Of a DNA stretch of 7,227 nt, positions 6,591 to 7,227 are shown one piece after another. The notes beneath the pieces were generated by a model. It worked only from the letters and a program-made list of their open reading frames with translations, was not told where the DNA came from and ran no database searches. The DNA lies in NCBI GenBank assembly GCA_015068335.1, contig SVKT01000085.1, positions 1 through 7,227 on the forward strand, read 5' to 3'. The position numbers were made by a program, and so were the translations under genes. How positions within the stretch are numbered: the first letter of the stretch is position 1; the number at the start of each line of letters is the position of its first letter. The stretch is from Oscillospiraceae bacterium. GTDB taxonomy: Bacteria > Bacillota > Clostridia > Oscillospirales > Oscillospiraceae.

Positions 6591-6758
6591 TCACGACAGC
6601 TCTCCACCCTATCGGGTGACAGTCCGCAGGATATTCTCCCACAGCCCGGTACCGGCGCCATCAGGCACTCGCGCCGACCCTCGGCGGCAGCCCCTTTCCA
6701 TTCCGGAATACCTGTCCTTTGCTGGAATGTACTCTTGACGACCGCACCTCTATCACAA
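6591..6758 (-). promoter_or_regulatory. Lysine riboswitch (L box) aptamer
   Basis: Read on the minus strand, the leader carries the landmarks of the lysine riboswitch: GATAGAGGTGCGG, then CAAGAGTAC (loop E-like motif), GAAAGGGGCTGCCGCCGAGG, GGACTGTCAC and GGTGGAGAGCTGTC. Helices can be drawn. P1 pairs 6750-6758 with 6591-6599 (9 pairs including G-U). The outer P2 stem is CATTCC with GGAATG (6724-6729 with 6699-6704). P3 uses CGGCGC with GCGCCG. P4 uses GTGGGA with TCCTGC. P5 is CACCC-GATA-GGGTG. The P2 loop CAGGT (6710-6714) can kiss the P3 loop GCCTG (6662-6666), as expected for this class. Lysine binding should stabilise P1, free the downstream terminator hairpin and switch off the transporter. 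Comparison is to the remembered B. subtilis lysC leader; no covariance search was run. Confidence 0.95.
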
Positions 6759-6774
6759 CTTTTCAATTAAAATC

Positions 6775-6802
6775 ATTATAGGCGCTTTCCTGTAAATGTC
6801 AA
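6775..6802 (-). promoter_or_regulatory. Sigma-A promoter of the riboswitch-lysW unit
   Basis: On the minus strand a perfect TTGACA (6797-6802) and a perfect TATAAT (6775-6780) are separated by 16 bases. Transcription should begin near 6768, about 10 bases before the aptamer closing helix. A consensus promoter fits a gene whose control is by attenuation after initiation rather than by an activator. Confidence 0.88.
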
Positions 6803-6895
6803 GGCGATTTTGAACTTTCCTTGAACATCTCATCGTTTTCGTTGCATTTTTGCCGGAAAAGGGGGACATTTTGCGCATTTTGCTGCACAAAAAGG
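6803..6895 (-). other. Intergenic spacer between the uracil permease terminator and the lysW promoter, no gene seen
   Basis: This A+T-richer stretch has no convincing ORF with a ribosome binding site. It holds a short tandem-like GCAAAATGC/GCAAAATG repeat on the minus strand but no clear operator. The whole 6522-6935 interval holds only regulatory elements and this spacer. Confidence 0.6.
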
Positions 6896-6921
6896 AAAGG
6901 AGTCGGTTGCCCGACTCCTTT
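6891..6921 (-). terminator. Intrinsic terminator of the uracil permease gene
   Basis: Bases 6896-6906 and 6911-6921 form a perfect 11-bp stem with a 4-base loop. It is followed on the minus strand by a T-rich run (CCTTTTT after the stem). It begins 14 bases after the permease stop codon and insulates the lysine switch from upstream transcription. Confidence 0.88.
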
Positions 6922-6935
6922 GTTTGCTGTTTGGA

Positions 6936-7227
6936 TCAATAATTGCCCAGATTGCCGGCGTTGTCGGAATGTTCGGTTTTGCCGAATTCATAGTCATTGC
7001 CGGGCAGGATGGCGTTGAGGGCGATGCCTGCAATGGCGGCAATGGCGAGGCTGGTCAGGGTGATGGAAGCACCGCCCACGGTGAAGGTCAGGCCGCCGGA
7101 GAAGCCCAGACCGCACACCAGAATGACGGCGGCGATGATCAGGTTGCGGGAGTTGGTGAAGTCCACCTTGTTCTCCACGATGTTGCGCACGCCGATGGCG
7201 GAGATCATACCGTAGAGGATGAAGGAC
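6936..7227 (-). CDS. uraA: Uracil/xanthine permease (nucleobase:cation symporter-2 family), C-terminal 96 residues only
   Basis: Only the C-terminal end of this gene is present, and the frame is open to the right edge. The visible part begins SFILYGMISAIGVRNIVENK and continues VDFTNSRNLIIAAVILVCG, a stretch highly typical of UraA/PyrP-type uracil permeases. Two hydrophobic helices follow (SRNLIIAAVILVCGLG, and ASITLTSLAIAAIAGIALNAILP). The end is a polar tail, NDYEFGKTEHSDNAGNLGNY, which should be cytoplasmic. The family imports uracil or xanthine with protons for nucleotide salvage. Family members are about 420-450 residues, so roughly three quarters of the gene lies outside the window. The ATG at 7206-7208 is an internal methionine, not the start. 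Uracil is favoured over xanthine from the resemblance, but the substrate-binding region is not visible. Confidence 0.9.
   Translation of the reverse strand, partial: SFILYGMISAIGVRNIVENKVDFTNSRNLIIAAVILVCGLGFSGGLTFTVGGASITLTSLAIAAIAGIALNAILPGNDYEFGKTEHSDNAGNLGNY

Noticed and set aside
6569..6766. 65-codon minus-strand open frame in the lysW leader, considered as a leader peptide
   Set aside because: It spans the aptamer helices of the lysine riboswitch. The conserved RNA structure explains the sequence, and no ribosome binding site precedes its ATG.
6848..6890. GCAAAATG direct repeat as an operator
   Set aside because: Two short copies in an A+T-rich spacer are not distinguishable from chance, and no symmetric site is present.
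6821..7042. Small open frames on both strands around the uracil permease end
   Set aside because: They overlap the permease C-terminus and its terminator in other frames and resemble no protein family.

Overview
The window most likely comes from a G+C-rich Gram-positive anaerobe of the Clostridia, with Oscillospiraceae-like gut bacteria as the best guess. This is inference. It rests on strong GGAGG-type ribosome binding sites, GTG starts, a lysine riboswitch ahead of an NhaC-family carrier, paired short chromate-transporter genes and a zinc-ribbon/Ig-like membrane protein. No rRNA, tRNA, CRISPR array, transposase or phage gene is visible. All six recognised genes plus the partial seventh lie on the minus strand, so transcription runs from high to low coordinates.

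In transcription order, the right edge carries the last 96 residues of a uracil/xanthine permease (UraA type), closed by a clean intrinsic terminator at 6896-6921. Next comes the best-supported regulatory unit: a near-consensus promoter (6775-6802), a complete lysine riboswitch (about 6591-6758), an intrinsic terminator (6538-6571) and an NhaC-family transporter of 547 residues (4878-6521). The riboswitch implies that the carrier moves lysine (LysW type), although on sequence alone it would be called a Na+/H+ antiporter. A terminator at 4836-4861 ends that unit.

A second unit starts from a promoter that abuts this terminator. It encodes a biotin-protein ligase without a DNA-binding domain (birA), then two short chromate-transporter (CHR) subunits. 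The spacings are 11 bases and then a 4-base overlap, so the three genes form a tight operon.

A strong sigma-A-type promoter at 2735-2763 then drives a single gene for a membrane-anchored protein with a cytoplasmic zinc ribbon and two extracellular Ig-like (BIG2) domains. It is followed by a long perfect hairpin at 1722-1757. The left end holds a type I ABC exporter (fused membrane and ATPase domains) that starts with GTG at 1658 and runs off the window shortly after its H-loop.

The most interesting result is the legible lysine switch. The 3' strand of the aptamer closing helix P1 can instead pair with the 5' arm of the terminator, so aptamer closure and antitermination exclude each other. 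The other genes are recognisable household or accessory functions. The zinc-ribbon/Ig protein is the only one with no assignable function.
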